From assembly GCF_947495325.1 (NCBI RefSeq), contig NZ_CANLYK010000001.1, forward strand, positions 682,001 through 746,000: a stretch of DNA of 64,000 nucleotides. The letters are read 5' to 3'. Made by a program: the position numbers and the translations under genes. This stretch comes from an uncultured Allomuricauda sp. (GTDB taxonomy: Bacteria > Bacteroidota > Bacteroidia > Flavobacteriales > Flavobacteriaceae). Positions 33,697 through 42,246 of this stretch are shown piece by piece; the first letter of the stretch is position 1, and every line of letters starts with the position of its first letter. The notes under the pieces are model-generated. The model saw only the letters and a list, made by a program, of their open reading frames with translations. It ran no database searches and had not been told where the DNA came from.

Positions 33697-34761
33697 TTAG
33701 ATTTTGTTTGTTTTTGATAATAAGGTGAAGTCGGCCAAAACCAGGGCTGCCATAGCCTCAACAATTGGGACCGCTCTAGGTACTACACAGGGGTCATGCC
33801 TTCCCTTACCCTGGGTAGTAACTTTTTCACCTTCCTTATTGATGGTTTCATACGATTGCAGCACGGTTGCAACGGGTTTAAACGCTATGTTGAAATAGAT
33901 GTCCATTCCATTGCTAATGCCTCCTTGAACACCCCCACTTCTATTGGTTTTAGTAGTTCCATCCGCATTGAACTTGTCATTGTGCTCACTTCCTTTCATG
34001 AGAACCCCATCAAAACCACTGCCATATTCAAAACCCTTCACAGCGTTAATGGACAGCATTGCCTTACCAAGTTCTGCATGCAATTTATCAAACACAGGCT
34101 CTCCCAAACCAATTGGTACATTTTGAATGACACAAGTGATGACACCTCCAATAGTATCTCCTTCTTTTTTAATGGATTTTATATAATCTTCCATTTTTTG
34201 TGCCATTTCCATATCTGGACAACGAACAGGATTAGCCTCTATTTTGGAAAAGTCAAGTTCCGCATAGTCCTTGTCCAGTTTCATCTCACCAACTTGTGAT
34301 ACGAAGGCGGTAATTTTTATGTTCTCCAGAAACTGCTTTGCAATGGCACCGGCCACTACCCTACTGGCAGTTTCTCTGGCTGAGCTTCGGCCACCTCCGC
34401 GATAGTCACGAAAACCGTATTTTTTATCGTATACATAATCCGCATGGGAAGGTCTGTACGAATCTTTTATATGGGAATAATCTTTTGATTTCTGATTGGT
34501 ATTATGAATTGCAAAACCAATGGGTGTTCCTGTCGTCTTTCCCTCAAAAATTCCTGAGTATATCTCAACCGTATCCGGTTCTTTTCTCTGGGTAACAATG
34601 GCTGATTGCCCTGGTTTTCTGCGATTCAACTCCAATTGAATTTTTTCCAAATCCAATACTATGCCTGCTGGGCAGCCATCTATTACACCACCTAGTGCCC
34701 TGCCATGTGATTCTCCAAAAGAAGTAAGTCTAAAAAGATGTCCAAAACTATTACCTGCCAT
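33697..34761 (-). CDS. aroC: chorismate synthase
   Basis: Converts EPSP to chorismate, the last shikimate-pathway step, using reduced FMN; 354 residues, the usual length. Signatures are [20 protein letters not shown] at the N-terminus, [53 protein letters not shown] and the FMN-binding [15 protein letters not shown]. It lies 55 bases upstream of the symporter gene on the same strand and is divergent from the gene at 34953. Regulation is not visible. Confidence 0.97.
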   Translation of the reverse strand: MAGNSFGHLFRLTSFGESHGRALGGVIDGCPAGIVLDLEKIQLELNRRKPGQSAIVTQRKEPDTVEIYSGIFEGKTTGTPIGFAIHNTNQKSKDYSHIKDSYRPSHADYVYDKKYGFRDYRGGGRSSARETASRVVAGAIAKQFLENIKITAFVSQVGEMKLDKDYAELDFSKIEANPVRCPDMEMAQKMEDYIKSIKKEGDTIGGVITCVIQNVPIGLGEPVFDKLHAELGKAMLSINAVKGFEYGSGFDGVLMKGSEHNDKFNADGTTKTNRSGGVQGGISNGMDIYFNIAFKPVATVLQSYETINKEGEKVTTQGKGRHDPCVVPRAVPIVEAMAALVLADFTLLSKTNKI

Positions 34762-34927
34762 TTGCTAAAATTCAATATGCATCAAAGGTATATGTTATAA
34801 ACCGTTTTCAAAAACTGGCTTGCCAGTTAATGTTTATGTAACATTTAATGATTCTGGTTGATGTTTTTTTAACGATATACTTATGAATTATTGATTTGAA
34901 ATTGATTTTAAGTTTATGCTTTCACAG

Positions 34928-34935
34928 TTACTTTG
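34928..34935 (+). promoter_or_regulatory. possible -7 box of the UDP-diacylglucosamine phosphatase-like gene
   Basis: TTACTTTG differs from TAnnTTTG at one base, with a TTG at 34902-34904, 23 bases upstream. If used, transcription starts near 34942, which places the start codon at the TTG at 34953 and not at the TTG at 34896. Confidence 0.35.
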
Positions 34936-34952
34936 TAGGAAATTACAAACTA

Positions 34953-35849
34953 TTGAAAAAAAGGAAGATAGAGTTAGCTGTTATTTCAGATGTTCACTTA
35001 GGAACCTATGGCTGTCACGCAGATGAACTCATTGCATATTTAAACAGCATTCAGCCTAAAAAGCTTATTTTGAACGGTGATATCATTGATATTTGGCAGT
35101 TTAAAAAACGTTATTTTCCTCCTTCACATTTAAAAGTTCTTAAAAGAATCATTGGTATGGCCTCCAAAGGCACAGAGGTTTATTATATTACTGGAAATCA
35201 CGATGAAATGCTTCGTAAGTTCAGTGATACTTCAATGGGAAATTTTAAAATCACCAATAAACTTGTCCTTAATTTAGACGGTAAAAAAGCATGGATTTTT
35301 CATGGTGATGTTTTTGATGTATCCATTCAAAATGCAAAATGGTTGGCAAAATTGGGAGGCTACGGTTATGATATTCTTATTCGCACAAACAGCTGGGTTA
35401 ATTGGGGCTTGGCCAAAATGGGACGTGAACGTTATTCCCTTTCCAAACGCATCAAAAATAGCGTAAAAGGTGCCATAAAATACATAAGCAACTTTGAAAA
35501 GACTGCTGCTGACCTCGCTATTGAAAATCATTATGATTATGTAATCTGCGGACACATTCATCAACCAAAAAAGGAATTTTACGAAAACAAAAATGGTAAG
35601 TGTTTGTATCTAAATTCTGGTGATTGGGTTGAAAACTTGACAGCTTTGGAATATTCCTTCAAGCGATGGAAGATTTACCATTACAATCATGATAAGTTGT
35701 CACCTTTCTTTGTGGATGAAGACCTTAAAGACATGGATATGACCGAACTTATCGCTTCCATAACAGATAAGGAAATGGATGCGACGGAGCTAACGGAAAA
35801 TATTGAAAAAGAAAAAAAATTAAATACTCAAAGCCTGACGCAAGATTGA
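34953..35849 (+). CDS. UDP-2,3-diacylglucosamine diphosphatase-like metallophosphoesterase
   Basis: 298 residues from a TTG start giving MKKRKIELAVISDVHLGTYG. The calcineurin-type metal motifs are present: DVHLG, LNGDIIDIW, ITGNHDEML, WIFHGDVFD and ICGHIHQPKKEF. In lipid A synthesis LpxH-type enzymes cleave UDP-2,3-diacylglucosamine to lipid X and UMP; this protein is longer than E. coli LpxH and carries an acidic tail. The open frame extends to a TTG at 34896, but a promoter-like box lies within that extension. Its last 30 bases overlap the 3' end of the convergent FAD oxidoreductase gene. Confidence 0.82.
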   Translation: MKKRKIELAVISDVHLGTYGCHADELIAYLNSIQPKKLILNGDIIDIWQFKKRYFPPSHLKVLKRIIGMASKGTEVYYITGNHDEMLRKFSDTSMGNFKITNKLVLNLDGKKAWIFHGDVFDVSIQNAKWLAKLGGYGYDILIRTNSWVNWGLAKMGRERYSLSKRIKNSVKGAIKYISNFEKTAADLAIENHYDYVICGHIHQPKKEFYENKNGKCLYLNSGDWVENLTALEYSFKRWKIYHYNHDKLSPFFVDEDLKDMDMTELIASITDKEMDATELTENIEKEKKLNTQSLTQD

Positions 35850-38735
35850 TACTGGGTGTTGAGCCTCCCTTTTCGTCCCATCCTTAATTTGATGCCTACA
35901 ACTTGTGCCATTTGCTGCAACAATGGTATCCACTGAACTTTTTCTTACCGCCGGAAACAATTTAAGTTCTCCCACCAGCATGCTTGTTTTATAATGCTCC
36001 TTTTCATATCCAAAAGAACCTGCCATTCCACAACATCCTGATGCAATAATGGTAACCTTATAATTTTTGGGCAAATTAAGTACATCAAAGGTCACTTTCT
36101 GATTGGACAATGCTTTTTGATGACAATGATTGTGAATCTTAACCACTCTCTCCTCCAATGTAAAACTATCTGAAGATATATTTCCCTTATGGATTTCTGA
36201 TGCTAAAAATTCCTCCATTAAAAAAGAAATGCCTGCCAATTTTTCTGCTTGTTTTTTATTGTGATGCAGTCTCTTATATTCATCTCGGAAAGATAAAATC
36301 GCGGAAGGCTCCAAACCAACTATTGGAAGATTCTCTTCCAGAATCGTTTCTAGTTTCTCCAGGTTTTTATGAACCAGTTTTTTAGCCTGCTTTAAAAATC
36401 CCTTTGATAGGTATGTTCTACCACTTTCTCCAAAGAACAATTGAACGTCATATCCTAGCTTGCAGAGCAATTCAATGGCATCCTTTCCTACTTCAACATC
36501 AAGATATTGTGTGAATTCATCAATATATAAAACCACTTTTTTACCAGATGGTTCGCTTTCCTTTTTGAATTTGTCCAAAAAGCCTTCAAAATTAAAGTTA
36601 TGGACTTTCGGCAAACTTCTTTCAGGTGCTACACCAGAGGCTTTTTTGAGGAGTCCACTTAAAGTTTTTGATTCATACAAGGCATTTGTCAATCCAGAAA
36701 TTTTACTTCCAAAAGCATTCAACTTTGTATTGTAGGCAAACAACTTACTTCGCAACGAATAACCATTTGTTTCCTGAAATTGATATAAAAACTCAGCTTT
36801 TAATACTGCAATATCCACATTGCTGGGGCATTCGCTTGCGCAAGCTTTACAACTTAAACATAGATCAAAAACCTCCTTGAGTTCTTTTTGGTCAAATCGG
36901 TTTGGTTTTTCAGAGTTGGTCAAAAATTCCCTTAAGGCGTTGGCCCTACCACGGGTAGTATCTTTTTCGTTTTTGGTAGCATGATAGCTGGGGCACATTC
37001 CACCTGCCATGTTATGACTTTTCCTGCAATCTCCGCTACCATTGCATTTCTCGGCGGCCTTTAAAATTCCTTCACTATCCGAAAAATCCATCAAAGTATC
37101 TACCGCAGGTTCTTCCCTATCAATTTCATAGCGCAGGGATTCATCCATGGGAAAAGCATCAACAATTTTTCCTGGATTGAAAATGTTATTTGGGTCAAAA
37201 ACCAATTTTATCCGTTTCAATAATTCATAATTGGCTTCACCAATCATCAATGGAATAAACTCTGCCCTTACAATACCATCCCCGTGTTCTCCACTAAAAC
37301 TACCCTTATATTTTTTGGTCAACTTTGCAACATCCGTAGTAATGGAACGAAATAAGGTAACATCCTCAGATTTTTTCAGGTTAAGGATAGGCCTTAAATG
37401 AAGCTCTCCCGCTCCTGCATGTGCGTAATACACCGCATCTTGATCATACCCCTTCATGATTTGGGTGAACTCACCAATGAAGTCCTTAAGGTCTTCCAAG
37501 GCTACGGCAGTATCTTCAATACACGCCACCGCTTTTCGGTCACCTACCATATTACCCAACAACCCCAGTCCAGCTTTGCGCAGTTCAATAGCTTTGTTAA
37601 TATCTCCTCCCTTTAGAATTGGATTGGCATAGCTTAAGCCAGATTTCTTTATGGTCTTTACTAATTCTTGAAGCTGTTTTTCTAATTCGTCGTCGGTATC
37701 GGCCTTCACTTCCAACATTAAAATTCCGGCTGGGTCTCCATCCACAAAAAATCGATTGGCCAATTGTGCCCTGTTATTTTTTGTACAATCAAGAATTACC
37801 CTATCCATCATCTCACAGGTATGCAAATTGTGTTGCATAACAGGAACCACGTCACTTAAACAATCTTCCAACGTATGATAATGGGTTGCCACCATTGCAG
37901 ATAATGAAGGTGGTAAATCATCCAATTGCAATGTTATCTCAGTAGTAAATGCCAAAGTTCCCTCACTACCAGATAATAACTTACTTAGATTGAAATCTGG
38001 ATCTTGGCCGTTGCCAAAAATTTTGTTTTTTAAAAGCTCATCCACGGCATAACCCGTATTCCTTCTATGGATACTCGGCTTGGGGAACTCTTTTTTAATA
38101 TTTTCCTGATTCTGGTCATTGGAAAGCTCTGTATATAGCTTGTTGTAAATGACTCCTTCCAGTGAATTTTGATTCTTTTTATCCAGAAACTTTTCTTTAT
38201 CAATATTGGAGAAAAAAGTCTCACTTCCGTCAGACAAAATACATTCCAAGGCAACTACCTTATCACGCGTTACCCCATATTGTATCGATGTTGTACCAGA
38301 TGAATTGTTCCCCACCATTCCACCAATCATACATCTATTGGATGTTGATGTATTAGGGCCAAAAAAAAGACCGTATGGTTTTAAATATTGATTTAATTCG
38401 TCCCTAACTACCCCCGGTTGAACCTTAACTTGTTTCTTCTCTTTGTCCAAGCTCAAAATTTGGGTGAAATGTTTTGATACATCCACCACAATACCAGTTC
38501 CTACGCATTGCCCGGCTAGAGAGGTTCCTGCTGTTCTTGGAATAAGACCAATATGTTGTTTATTTGCAAATGCAATTAACGTTTTAACGTCTTCTTTGTT
38601 CTTTGGATAGACCACAGCGACAGGTGTTTTTCGATAGACCGAAGCATCTGTGGCATAAAGGGCCCTGCTTAAGTCATCTGCAAATAATTCGCCTTGTAAT
38701 TCTTCGGAAAGGGATTTAAAAAAAGATTTATCCAA
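35820..38735 (-). CDS. FAD-linked oxidase / Fe-S (4Fe-4S, CCG) fusion, GlcD-GlpC or Dld-like
   Basis: 971 residues. The N-terminal FAD-binding PCMH domain (about 20-280) shows GLIPRTAGTSLAGQCVG and GGMVGNNSSGTTSIQYGVTR. The FAD oxidase C-terminal domain ends with KYKGSFSGEHGDGIVRAEFI. A ferredoxin-like part follows with CLSCKACASECPSNVDI and a further Cys cluster (CNGSGDCRKSHNMAGGMCPS). The C-terminal cysteine-rich part has HNHCHQKALS and ASGCCGMAG. Such fusions (YdiJ or D-lactate/2-hydroxyglutarate dehydrogenase type) oxidise 2-hydroxy acids and pass electrons to the quinone pool. Substrate unassigned. Confidence 0.92.
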   Translation of the reverse strand: MDKSFFKSLSEELQGELFADDLSRALYATDASVYRKTPVAVVYPKNKEDVKTLIAFANKQHIGLIPRTAGTSLAGQCVGTGIVVDVSKHFTQILSLDKEKKQVKVQPGVVRDELNQYLKPYGLFFGPNTSTSNRCMIGGMVGNNSSGTTSIQYGVTRDKVVALECILSDGSETFFSNIDKEKFLDKKNQNSLEGVIYNKLYTELSNDQNQENIKKEFPKPSIHRRNTGYAVDELLKNKIFGNGQDPDFNLSKLLSGSEGTLAFTTEITLQLDDLPPSLSAMVATHYHTLEDCLSDVVPVMQHNLHTCEMMDRVILDCTKNNRAQLANRFFVDGDPAGILMLEVKADTDDELEKQLQELVKTIKKSGLSYANPILKGGDINKAIELRKAGLGLLGNMVGDRKAVACIEDTAVALEDLKDFIGEFTQIMKGYDQDAVYYAHAGAGELHLRPILNLKKSEDVTLFRSITTDVAKLTKKYKGSFSGEHGDGIVRAEFIPLMIGEANYELLKRIKLVFDPNNIFNPGKIVDAFPMDESLRYEIDREEPAVDTLMDFSDSEGILKAAEKCNGSGDCRKSHNMAGGMCPSYHATKNEKDTTRGRANALREFLTNSEKPNRFDQKELKEVFDLCLSCKACASECPSNVDIAVLKAEFLYQFQETNGYSLRSKLFAYNTKLNAFGSKISGLTNALYESKTLSGLLKKASGVAPERSLPKVHNFNFEGFLDKFKKESEPSGKKVVLYIDEFTQYLDVEVGKDAIELLCKLGYDVQLFFGESGRTYLSKGFLKQAKKLVHKNLEKLETILEENLPIVGLEPSAILSFRDEYKRLHHNKKQAEKLAGISFLMEEFLASEIHKGNISSDSFTLEERVVKIHNHCHQKALSNQKVTFDVLNLPKNYKVTIIASGCCGMAGSFGYEKEHYKTSMLVGELKLFPAVRKSSVDTIVAANGTSCRHQIKDGTKREAQHPVSILRQALSI

Positions 38736-38770
38736 TCTGGAACAATTTTTGGTTATTTAATTCAGTTTTA

Positions 38771-38800
38771 TTGTCAGAAAGCTTTACAAAGCTATCTTTA
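38771..38800 (+). promoter_or_regulatory. candidate promoter of the outer-membrane protein gene
   Basis: TTG at 38771-38773, a 19-base spacer and TATCTTTA at 38793-38800 match TTG-N-TAnnTTTG with one mismatch. The predicted leader to the ATG at 38824 is about 17 bases. Confidence 0.5.
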
Positions 38801-38823
38801 ATTTTTAACTAATAGAGAAACTT

Positions 38824-39318
38824 ATGAAGATTACCACATTATTTACAGGTCTTTTTTTATTTGCAACTTTCGCAACCCACGCACAAGACATTTCTAACCA
38901 TGCATTGGGCCTTAGGTTAGGAGACAGTGATGGTTTTGGAGCTGAAATTTCCTATCAAAAATCCATTTCCCGGTACAATCGAGCAGAATTTAACCTCGGA
39001 TGGAGGGATAGCAGGGCTTTTGATGCCTTCAAATTATCTGGACTATACCAGTGGGTGCATCAATTGGATGGAAATTTTAATTGGTACTATGGAGTTGGTG
39101 GTGGATTGGGAAGCGTAGATTTTGAACCCATACCCAATTCGGATGATAACGATGGGTTATTTGTATTTGCCGCAGGTGATATTGGTGTAGAATATAATTT
39201 TGATATCCCCCTACTCCTGTCGCTTGATTTTAGACCAGAAATTGGGCTATTGGGATATGATGGCTTTGACAACGATTTTGATTTTGATATTGCACTAGGA
39301 ATACGCTATCAATTTTAG
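38824..39318 (+). CDS. small outer-membrane beta-barrel-like protein
   Basis: 164 residues. Signal peptide MKITTLFTGLFLFATFATHAQ, cleaved after Ala-Gln or just before. The mature part alternates aromatic and polar residues (RYNRAEFNLGWRDSRAF, FKLSGLYQWVHQLDGNFNWY) and ends in aromatic IRYQF, as expected of an eight-strand barrel in the outer membrane. Several Asp/Asn/Phe-rich segments (GYDGFDNDFDFD) are loops. No specific family is recognised. A strong intrinsic terminator follows at 39337-39374. Confidence 0.75.
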   Translation: MKITTLFTGLFLFATFATHAQDISNHALGLRLGDSDGFGAEISYQKSISRYNRAEFNLGWRDSRAFDAFKLSGLYQWVHQLDGNFNWYYGVGGGLGSVDFEPIPNSDDNDGLFVFAAGDIGVEYNFDIPLLLSLDFRPEIGLLGYDGFDNDFDFDIALGIRYQF

Positions 39319-39336
39319 TGAAAGAGAATAAAATCT

Positions 39337-39374
39337 AAAGCCCTTGACCTTTCCAAAGCATCAAGGGCTTTTTT
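39337..39374 (+). terminator. intrinsic terminator
   Basis: AAAGCCCTTGA (39337-39347) pairs perfectly with TCAAGGGCTTT (39361-39371) across a 13-base loop, and T residues continue to 39374. It ends the 38824 gene transcript 18 bases after its stop. Confidence 0.9.
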
Positions 39375-39417
39375 ATGCGATATGTAATGAATATCTTAGC
39401 TCCTTAATTTGAAACAA

Positions 39418-40527
39418 ATGAAAAAAATATTTGTAATTGGTATAGTGGTATTGTTAATTGCTTCATGCAACTCGAAACCTGAAGGATTTAGCTTAAATGC
39501 CACGGTAAGCGGGGAATTGGACAATGGCACCCAGATTTATCTGAAGACTACTGATTCCCTTAATCAGTTAATCGATATCGATACCACAACAGTAGAAAAT
39601 GGAGTTTTCAGCTTTAATGGAACGCAAGCAGAACCCAAACTTCATTATATTTTCTTAGAATCGAATAGAGGAAACATCCCTTTTATTTTAGAAAATGGGG
39701 ATATCGATTTAAAATTTCAAAAAGATAGTCTTGGTTACGCCAAACTAAAGGGTACTCCCCAAAACGAGCTTTTTATGGGCTTTTTGAGTGAATCCAGAAA
39801 GCTATCCGAACGGGCAAGATCTATGCAGGAAGATATGCGAACAGCTTCACAAAAGCAAGATACGGCTACTGTTACTGCAATACGTGAAGAATATATTGAA
39901 TTCCAAGATGAAGTAAAAAACTTTAATGTTGATTTTGCAAAAGAAAATCCAGATGCCTTGATATCTGTATTGATATTAGGAAATTTAATGATGAGCAAAG
40001 GGCTTCCCAGTGATGAGGTTAAAGCTTTGTATGAAGCACTTACCCCAGAAATAAAGGCCTTGCAACCAGCAAAACAACTAAAAGAGCAACTGGACAAGAT
40101 GAAAAGTACTGATATTGGCAGTGTAGCGCCAGAATTTTCTGCTCCCACACCCAATGGAGATTTATTGGCACTCAATGAGGTAAAAGGGAAATTGACCCTT
40201 GTTGATTTCTGGGCAGCTTGGTGTAGGCCATGTAGAGAAGAAAATCCCAATATTGTTTCGGTTTATAATAAATACCATGATAAAGGCTTAAATGTAATTG
40301 GTGTATCGTTGGATACAAGAGCCCAAGACTGGACTGGTGCAATAGAAGCAGATGGACTAGCTTGGAATCATATTTCCAATTTAAAACGCTTTCAAGATCC
40401 TGTGGCACAATTATATAATATAAATGCCATCCCAGCCGCTTTCCTCCTAGATGAAAACGGAGTTATAGTGGCGAAAGACCTGAGAGGTCCAGCTTTGGAA
40501 CAAAAAGTAGCTGAATACCTTAACTAA
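39418..40527 (+). CDS. TlpA-like thiol-disulfide lipoprotein with DUF4369
   Basis: 369 residues. Lipobox LIASC with Cys17. The N-terminal DUF4369 beta domain covers about 20-115 (DSLNQLIDIDTTTVENGVFS), then a helical linker and a C-terminal thioredoxin-fold domain (about 225-369) with the redox motif WCRPC, Cys269 and Cys272. It is expected to reduce or isomerise disulfides, for example in cytochrome-c maturation, on the periplasmic side. The ATG at 39418 is preferred to the TTG at 39409 because it starts the signal peptide. A terminator follows at 40549-40580. Confidence 0.9.
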   Translation: MKKIFVIGIVVLLIASCNSKPEGFSLNATVSGELDNGTQIYLKTTDSLNQLIDIDTTTVENGVFSFNGTQAEPKLHYIFLESNRGNIPFILENGDIDLKFQKDSLGYAKLKGTPQNELFMGFLSESRKLSERARSMQEDMRTASQKQDTATVTAIREEYIEFQDEVKNFNVDFAKENPDALISVLILGNLMMSKGLPSDEVKALYEALTPEIKALQPAKQLKEQLDKMKSTDIGSVAPEFSAPTPNGDLLALNEVKGKLTLVDFWAAWCRPCREENPNIVSVYNKYHDKGLNVIGVSLDTRAQDWTGAIEADGLAWNHISNLKRFQDPVAQLYNINAIPAAFLLDENGVIVAKDLRGPALEQKVAEYLN

Positions 40528-40548
40528 GGTTTATAAAAATCAACATTG

Positions 40549-40580
40549 AAAGCCCAAGACTTAACTTTTGGGCTTTTTTT
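40549..40580 (+). terminator. intrinsic terminator
   Basis: AAAGCCCAA (40549-40557) pairs with TTGGGCTTT (40568-40576) across a 10-base loop, followed by a T tract. It ends the TlpA-like gene; because the rhomboid gene converges from the other side (stop at 40599), it may terminate both. Confidence 0.88.
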
Positions 40581-40598
40581 ATTTCTAAAAAATAGAAT

Positions 40599-41249
40599 CT
40601 ATATTTTTCCCATTTTTTCTAGAACAAAGAGAATCAATATGGGAAGCGCCAAGAGAAGGACTATTAAGGTATCCGTCATCAAAAGTTCCGGCCTAAGTAC
40701 AAGTGTAGTTACATACCCCCCTATTGCACCTCCAAAATGTGCTGTATGACCAATATTCCCAAGTCTGCTTTTCATACCATAAATGGAATAGAGCAGATAT
40801 GCTATTCCTAAAACATAGGCCGGCAAAGGTATTGGAATGAACATAATTCCCAATTGCATATTAGGGTTCAGTAAAATTGCCGCATATAAAATTCCCGTTA
40901 CTGCGCCACTTGCGCCAACAGCGCTATAATAGGGTTCATCTTTATGAAAGAAAAGGGCCAGCAGACTACCTCCTATCAAACTAATGAAATAAATAATCAA
41001 AAACTTTGTTGCACCAAACCAATTGATGACTACATCTGCAAAAAAATATAGCGTGAACATGTTAAAAAACAGATGGGAAATATCCACATGTAAAAACCCA
41101 GAGGTGACAGTTCTTTCCTTTTGTCCAGCCTTAATACTCCCAATGCTAAACTTGTATCTGTCGAAAAAAACGGTGTCGCTAAATCCTTTTAGAGACACAA
41201 CAATATTGGCGGCGATAATTGCAATGGTAGCCGCATGCAAATTGTACAT
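40599..41249 (-). CDS. rhomboid-family intramembrane serine protease
   Basis: 216 residues with six hydrophobic segments. The catalytic dyad is Ser114 in GASG and probably His171 in HTAHFGG, with the oxyanion-region HLFFNMFTLYFF at 59-70. It would cleave single-pass membrane proteins in the inner membrane; substrate unknown. Its start lies only 52 bases from the divergent acyltransferase gene, and the two share a palindromic promoter at 41269-41286. Confidence 0.93.
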   Translation of the reverse strand: MYNLHAATIAIIAANIVVSLKGFSDTVFFDRYKFSIGSIKAGQKERTVTSGFLHVDISHLFFNMFTLYFFADVVINWFGATKFLIIYFISLIGGSLLALFFHKDEPYYSAVGASGAVTGILYAAILLNPNMQLGIMFIPIPLPAYVLGIAYLLYSIYGMKSRLGNIGHTAHFGGAIGGYVTTLVLRPELLMTDTLIVLLLALPILILFVLEKMGKI

Positions 41250-41268
41250 ATGCTGATAAAATTAGAGA

Positions 41269-41286
41269 CAAATATAGCTATATTTG
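41269..41286. promoter_or_regulatory. perfect 18-bp palindrome holding back-to-back -7 boxes for two divergent genes
   Basis: CAAATATAGCTATATTTG is its own reverse complement. On the plus strand its right half is TATATTTG (41279-41286) ahead of the acyltransferase; on the minus strand the same word TATATTTG (41276-41269) precedes the rhomboid gene. Both are exact matches to TAnnTTTG. Implied leaders are about 9 and 13 bases. Clear -33 boxes are not seen for either direction. Confidence 0.55.
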
Positions 41287-41301
41287 CCGCAAGAATTATC
41301 T

Positions 41302-42225
41302 ATGCAATTAGCCGTTTTTATTCTTGTTTATCCGCTTCTCTGGTTAATTTCCAGGCTACCATTTAGAGTACTTTATTTAATCTCTGATGGCGTATACCAA
41401 TTGCTGTACCATGTTGTTGGTTACCGTAAAAAAGTAGTGCGCGACAATTTGGAATTGGTTTTTCCAGAAAAATCAGGTTCAGAGCGTTTACAAATAGAAA
41501 AGAAATTCTTCAAACATCTTTGTGATATGTTTTTGGAAATGATAAAGACGTTGGGCATAACGAATGCCCAAATCCAAAAAAGATATTATTTCACCAATAT
41601 TGAAGAAGTTTTAAACTTGGAGCACCAGAAAAAAAGTATTATCGTAATGATGCCCCATTATGCTAGCTGGGAATGGGTTTTTTCCCTTAATAGGCACGTT
41701 ACATCAGAAGGATATGCTATTTATCAACGCGTCCAAAATAAGTATTTTGATAAATTGGTCCGGGATATTCGTAGCAAATATGGAACAACACTTATCCCAA
41801 CCTTTGATTCCCGCAAAATAATTTCCAATCTAACCAAAAATGATACCTTATTTACCGTTGGGATTATAAGCGACCAATCACCCATGTATTTCAAAGCAAA
41901 ACACTGGACCAAATTTATGGGCATTACAGTGCCTGTTCATGTGGGAGGGGAAGAACTGTGTAAAAAACACAATTTGACCCCACTGTACTTAAAGGTGAAA
42001 AAAGTAGGCAGAGGTTACTATGAAGCAACTTTTAAACCTTTAGTAGAAAATGTTGAAAAATCCGTTTCCTATGAAATTACCGAAGCTTTTTTAAAAGAAA
42101 CGGAAAAGTCAATTCTAGAAGCTCCAGAATTTTACTTTTGGACCCATAAACGTTGGAAACATAGGGATAAAGTCCCAAAAGAGTATCTAGCTACCGATGC
42201 GGCTACTTCGCAAGAAGATATATAA
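41302..42225 (+). CDS. lysophospholipid / lipid A acyltransferase (LpxL/HtrB type)
   Basis: 307 residues. An N-terminal membrane anchor (AVFILVYPLLWLISRLPFRV) is followed by the acyltransferase domain with the catalytic HX4E motif HYASWE at 119-124. Downstream are YQRVQNKYFDKLVRDIRSKY, SDQSP, the GGEELCKKHNLTPLYLKVKK block and the C-terminal PEFYFWTHKRWKHRDK signature. It transfers a secondary acyl chain to lipid A precursors at the inner membrane face. An upstream TTG at 41284 overlaps the promoter palindrome, so the ATG at 41302 is chosen. It converges with glmM, 21 bases apart. Confidence 0.9.
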   Translation: MQLAVFILVYPLLWLISRLPFRVLYLISDGVYQLLYHVVGYRKKVVRDNLELVFPEKSGSERLQIEKKFFKHLCDMFLEMIKTLGITNAQIQKRYYFTNIEEVLNLEHQKKSIIVMMPHYASWEWVFSLNRHVTSEGYAIYQRVQNKYFDKLVRDIRSKYGTTLIPTFDSRKIISNLTKNDTLFTVGIISDQSPMYFKAKHWTKFMGITVPVHVGGEELCKKHNLTPLYLKVKKVGRGYYEATFKPLVENVEKSVSYEITEAFLKETEKSILEAPEFYFWTHKRWKHRDKVPKEYLATDAATSQEDI

Positions 42226-42246
42226 AATATTTATTCAAAGGCGTTT

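Noticed and set aside
33796..34299. 167-codon open frame on the plus strand inside aroC
   Set aside because: The minus strand encodes chorismate synthase with all its motifs over the same bases; the plus frame has no recognisable features.
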